Shown here piece after piece: positions 61,190-64,000 of a stretch of DNA of 64,000 nt. A program made the position numbers and the translations under genes. Each line of letters starts with the position of its first letter. Position 1 is the first letter of the stretch. Source of the stretch: Cyclina sinensis (taxonomy: Eukaryota > Mollusca > Bivalvia > Venerida > Veneridae). The DNA lies in contig JAAONU010000016.1 of assembly GCA_012932295.1 (NCBI GenBank), positions 46,903,241 through 46,967,240 of the forward strand, written 5' to 3'. Under the pieces are notes generated by a model. The model saw nothing but the letters and a program-made list of their open reading frames with translations. It was not told where the DNA came from and made no database searches.

Positions 61190-62976
61190 ACAAGAGGGCC
61201 ATGATGGCCCTTGATCGCTCACCTGAGTACTTTGGCTGTAGGTTTGCTGCTAAGCAGTATTTCATTTTTTAATTGAAAATATGTAAGTGCCTACAAACCA
61301 AATATGTAAAATATCAGTCAATAAATAAAGGCTCTATGACAGAAAGTAGAAATATCTATTATAAGCTATGGTGACCTTGACCTTGACCCTGTGACCTCAA
61401 ACCCTACCCATGGGTAGACATCCATGCAAGGAAATTATATACTGAATATCAAAGATATTGGTCTATAAATGAAGGCTCTATGAGGTAGAGTAGATAAATC
61501 TATTTTTAGCCTCCATGACCTTAAACCTAATCGAATAATTTCAAAAAGCTTGATAAAGCTTGCTTCATGCCAAATTTTAAAATTCTAGGCTTTGTGGTTT
61601 CAGACAAGAAGATTTTTAAAGATTTTCTTCTATACTGCTATTTAAAACTTATGACCCCTTGGGCGGGGCCAATAGTGACCCCAGTGACATTTTTCAAACA
61701 AACTAGGTAGAGGTCCACTAGACAATGCTGCATACTAAATATCTAAGCTGTAGGCATGGAGATTTCCAGTAAGAAGATTTTTAAAGATTGCCTTTTTTAC
61801 ATATTAAGGGCCCCCGGGGCGGGGCCAATTTTGACCCCGGGGCCAACATATAAACAATACTGGTAAAGGTTCTCTACACAATACTCCACACCAAATATCT
61901 AAGGTCTAGTCCTATTAGTTTCGGAGGAAAATGATTTTTCATGTTTTTCCTAAATAACTTTATGTAAACCAAGAGAACCCGGGAGCGTGGCCAATTTTGA
62001 CCCAGGGGACATAATTTGAACAAACTTGATAGACATCCACTAGACAATGCTGCATACCATATATCTAAGCTGTAGGCATTGAGGTTTTCAGTAAGAAGAT
62101 TTTTAAAGATTTCCATTTTACATACTAAGGGCCCCCGGGGCGGGGCCAATTTTGACCCCGGGGCCAACATATAAACAATACTGGTTAAAGTTCTCAACAC
62201 AATATTCCACACCAAATATCTAAGGACTAGTCCTATTAGTTTCGGAGAAAAATGATTTTTCATGTTTTTCCTATATAACTATGTAAATCAATAGAACCCT
62301 GGGGTGTGGCCAATTTTAACCCAGGGGACATAATTTGAACAAACTTGATAGAGGTCCGTTAGACAATGCTGCACACCAAATATCTAAACTCTACGCCTTG
62401 TGGTTTCTGACAATAAGAGTTTTTAAAGTTTTTCCTATATAACTCTATATAAAACCTTTGACCCCTGGGGGGCGCATTTTTGACCCAGGAGCCATGATTT
62501 GAACAAACTTGGTAGAAGTCCACTGCACAATGCTGCACAACAAATATCTAAACTCTAGGCCTTGTGGTTTCAGACAAGAAGATTTTCAAAGTTTTTCCTA
62601 TATAATTCTTTGTAAAACTAGTGACCCCTGGGGCAGGGCCATTTTTGACCCAGGGGTCATGATTTGAATAAACTTGGTAAAGGTTCACCTGATGATGCTT
62701 CATACCAAATATCTAAGCTCCAGGCCTTGTAGTTCTGGAGAAGAAGATTTTTAAATTACCAACTTTGAAAATCTATTTTTAGCTCCTGTGGCCTAGAAAT
62801 GCAATGTACCTAAACCATTTGAACAATTTTGGTAAAGCTTCATGCAAGTAACATTCCTGCCAAGTTTCAGCAAGATTGGCCCAGCAGTTCAGGAGAAGAA
62901 GTTGTTTGAAGAAAAAGTTGACGACGAACGCACGGACGGACGACGGACATCAGGCGATCACAAAAGCTCACAACAA
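61190..62976. mobile_element. Dispersed repeat element, copy B
   Basis: The same start as copy A, but expanded internally. A module with 'gggcccccggggcggggcca' 'attttgaccccggggccaac' occurs at about 61807 and 62128 (and once in copy A at 60616). Related 'gacccctggggc' modules follow. The end 'cacggacggacgacggacat' lacks the full terminal hairpin of copy A. Minus-strand open frames inside are repeat artefacts. Confidence 0.7.
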
Positions 62977-63503
62977 AGTCTGCACCTTTAACCTGGATAA
63001 ATCTTATATCAATCTAGACCGACTTCTAAGAAATCTGTTTACTTGCGTTAATACAGGTTCAAGAAATTCTATTAACTTTATTTGTCTTGAATAATGCAAA
63101 AATACAAAGTATTGATTTTCCCTAATCAATAATCTCAAGATTACTCAAAAGTGTCAGAGTATCATTAACTTTACCAAAGTAACCAACCTAAGATAATGAA
63201 TTTTGATGCGAGTGTCTAAGCCAAAAGATTTTGCTGAAGTCCACGATTGCAGCAAGAGTCAGGGTATTTATACTAAATACTGGTACAGCAAGTGCAGCAT
63301 GCAGCAAAATACTACACAACTGCACCGAACTGCAACAGTGTAGACGCATAACGCAACAGTGTAACACAGATGCTGTACCGTAACCGTAACGCATCAATGA
63401 TGCGCTTCTGCTGCACTAAGATAAACATGGAGAAAATACTGGAAATGAGTTAATTATACTCTAGCAAGGTTAACAAAATTATAAAAAAATAAATATAAAT
63501 AAC

Positions 63504-63539
63504 CTGATAGAGCGTTTTCTTCGACACAAGGTAAGCCAT
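63504..63539 (-). CDS. Possible first coding exon of a divergent gene (low support)
   Basis: On the minus strand, ATG at 63539 opens MAYLVSKKTLYQ and ends at CAG/GTTATT (63504). Support is the position next to a perfect X-box and a G at +4 after the ATG. No following exon can be seen in the repeat-rich DNA to the left, and I do not recognise the peptide. Confidence 0.22.
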
Positions 63540-63589
63540 CGTATTATACAGATAGTAGAGTTTAAACCAGCTACACCACTGTGCAAATC

Positions 63590-63604
63590 GTTGCCCGTGG
63601 CAAC
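63590..63604. promoter_or_regulatory. Perfect RFX X-box palindrome
   Basis: GTTGCC-CGT-GGCAAC fits the X-box consensus RYYNYY-N(1-3)-RRNRAC exactly, and the palindrome extends one more base on each side (63589-63605). An ETS-like CAGGAAGT follows at 63607-63614. RFX factors control ciliary genes in animals, and X-boxes usually lie within about 150 bp of the start codon, as here. Confidence 0.6.
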
Positions 63605-63627
63605 GACAGGAAGTAGTACATACAAAG

Positions 63628-63714
63628 ATGGCTGCCAGTGGAAAAACTAGTGATATCTTACAATTCGTTTTAGAAATACAGACAAATATACATGGATTTA
63701 CTGTGAATTACTGA
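63628..63714 (+). CDS. Possible first coding exon of an X-box-controlled gene (low support)
   Basis: ATG in good context (AAAGATGGCT) lies 24 bp after the X-box and opens MAASGKTSDILQFVLEIQ. The frame closes at 63714 unless spliced. No strong donor is visible before that stop. I do not recognise the product; the next exon would lie beyond the window. Confidence 0.3.
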   Translation: MAASGKTSDILQFVLEIQTNIHGFTVNY

Positions 63715-64000
63715 GCATATAGTCAACAAACGATAGAAACAATTAATTCATGTACTTACTAACAGATAAAAGTAAAATTAATGGAATTTAAGACAGCATG
63801 TAGGGTTAGGGTAGACTGAGAAACATGGTTTTCAAGCCATGCGGTCTACTGTTCTTTGTAATACTATAAGTACTTTTTTTTGGCGAGGATGCTTTTTTTT
63901 AACCATATTCCTAACGCCTAATGTAAAACACCACAAATACCACACAAGAAATAAGAAACATTTCAACATTTTCTTTATCAGTTTTTTATTAAGTTGTCGT

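Noticed and set aside
61874..62263. 129-codon minus-strand open frame inside repeat copy B
   Set aside because: It follows the internal duplication of the repeat and resembles no transposase or other protein.

Overview
This window is nuclear DNA of a eukaryote, most probably a bivalve mollusc. The genes are split into short exons with GT-AG introns. The DNA is AT-rich and full of minisatellites and satellites. It carries two tRNA-derived SINE copies with intact target-site duplications, and mollusc-type dispersed repeats built on 'gaccttgaccttgg' and on 'caagagggccatgatggccc'. The species cannot be fixed from the sequence alone. All exon models were built by hand from splice sites and reading-frame continuity.

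Layout. (1) 0.9-2.8 kb: two minisatellites. (2) 2.8-25.3 kb, minus strand: the 5' part of a large lipid transfer protein gene (vitellogenin/apolipophorin superfamily). About 21 exons encode a signal peptide, the lipid-binding N-terminal barrel and the alpha-helical domain; the gene runs off the left edge. Its introns hold a 165-bp repeat array, a 16-bp minisatellite, a 44-bp satellite with a SINE nested in it, and a second SINE. (3) 25.3-25.8 kb: about 0.5 kb of putative shared promoter. (4) 25.8-48.0 kb, plus strand: a 20-exon gene for a secreted protein of about 1,406 residues. I recognise three degenerate Hedgehog N-domain-like (DD-peptidase fold) modules in it, with putative furin sites between and around them. 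Its introns hold 39-bp and 40-bp satellites. (5) 49.9-54.0 kb, plus: a glycosyltransferase family 92 gene, with a relic copy of its last exon in an upstream intron. (6) 55.9-58.0 kb, plus: an aromatic amino-acid ammonia-lyase of PAL/TAL type, not HAL type. Its substrate-selectivity pair is His-Leu and it appears to have a GC-AG intron. (7) 60.2-63.0 kb: two copies of a dispersed repeat element. (8) 63.5-63.7 kb: a perfect RFX X-box palindrome between two possible divergent first exons.

How the genes may work together. The main result is the head-to-head pair of a lipoprotein-particle protein and a Hedgehog-fold protein, both with signal peptides. In Drosophila, Hedgehog travels on lipophorin, which is a member of this lipid transfer superfamily. 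A shared promoter would therefore suggest co-expression and perhaps joint secretion. The Hedgehog-like modules have lost the zinc ligands and I see no Hint autoprocessing domain, so any partnership would not be ordinary Hedgehog signalling. The ammonia-lyase is a second item of interest, because PAL/TAL-type enzymes are classically known from plants, fungi and bacteria.
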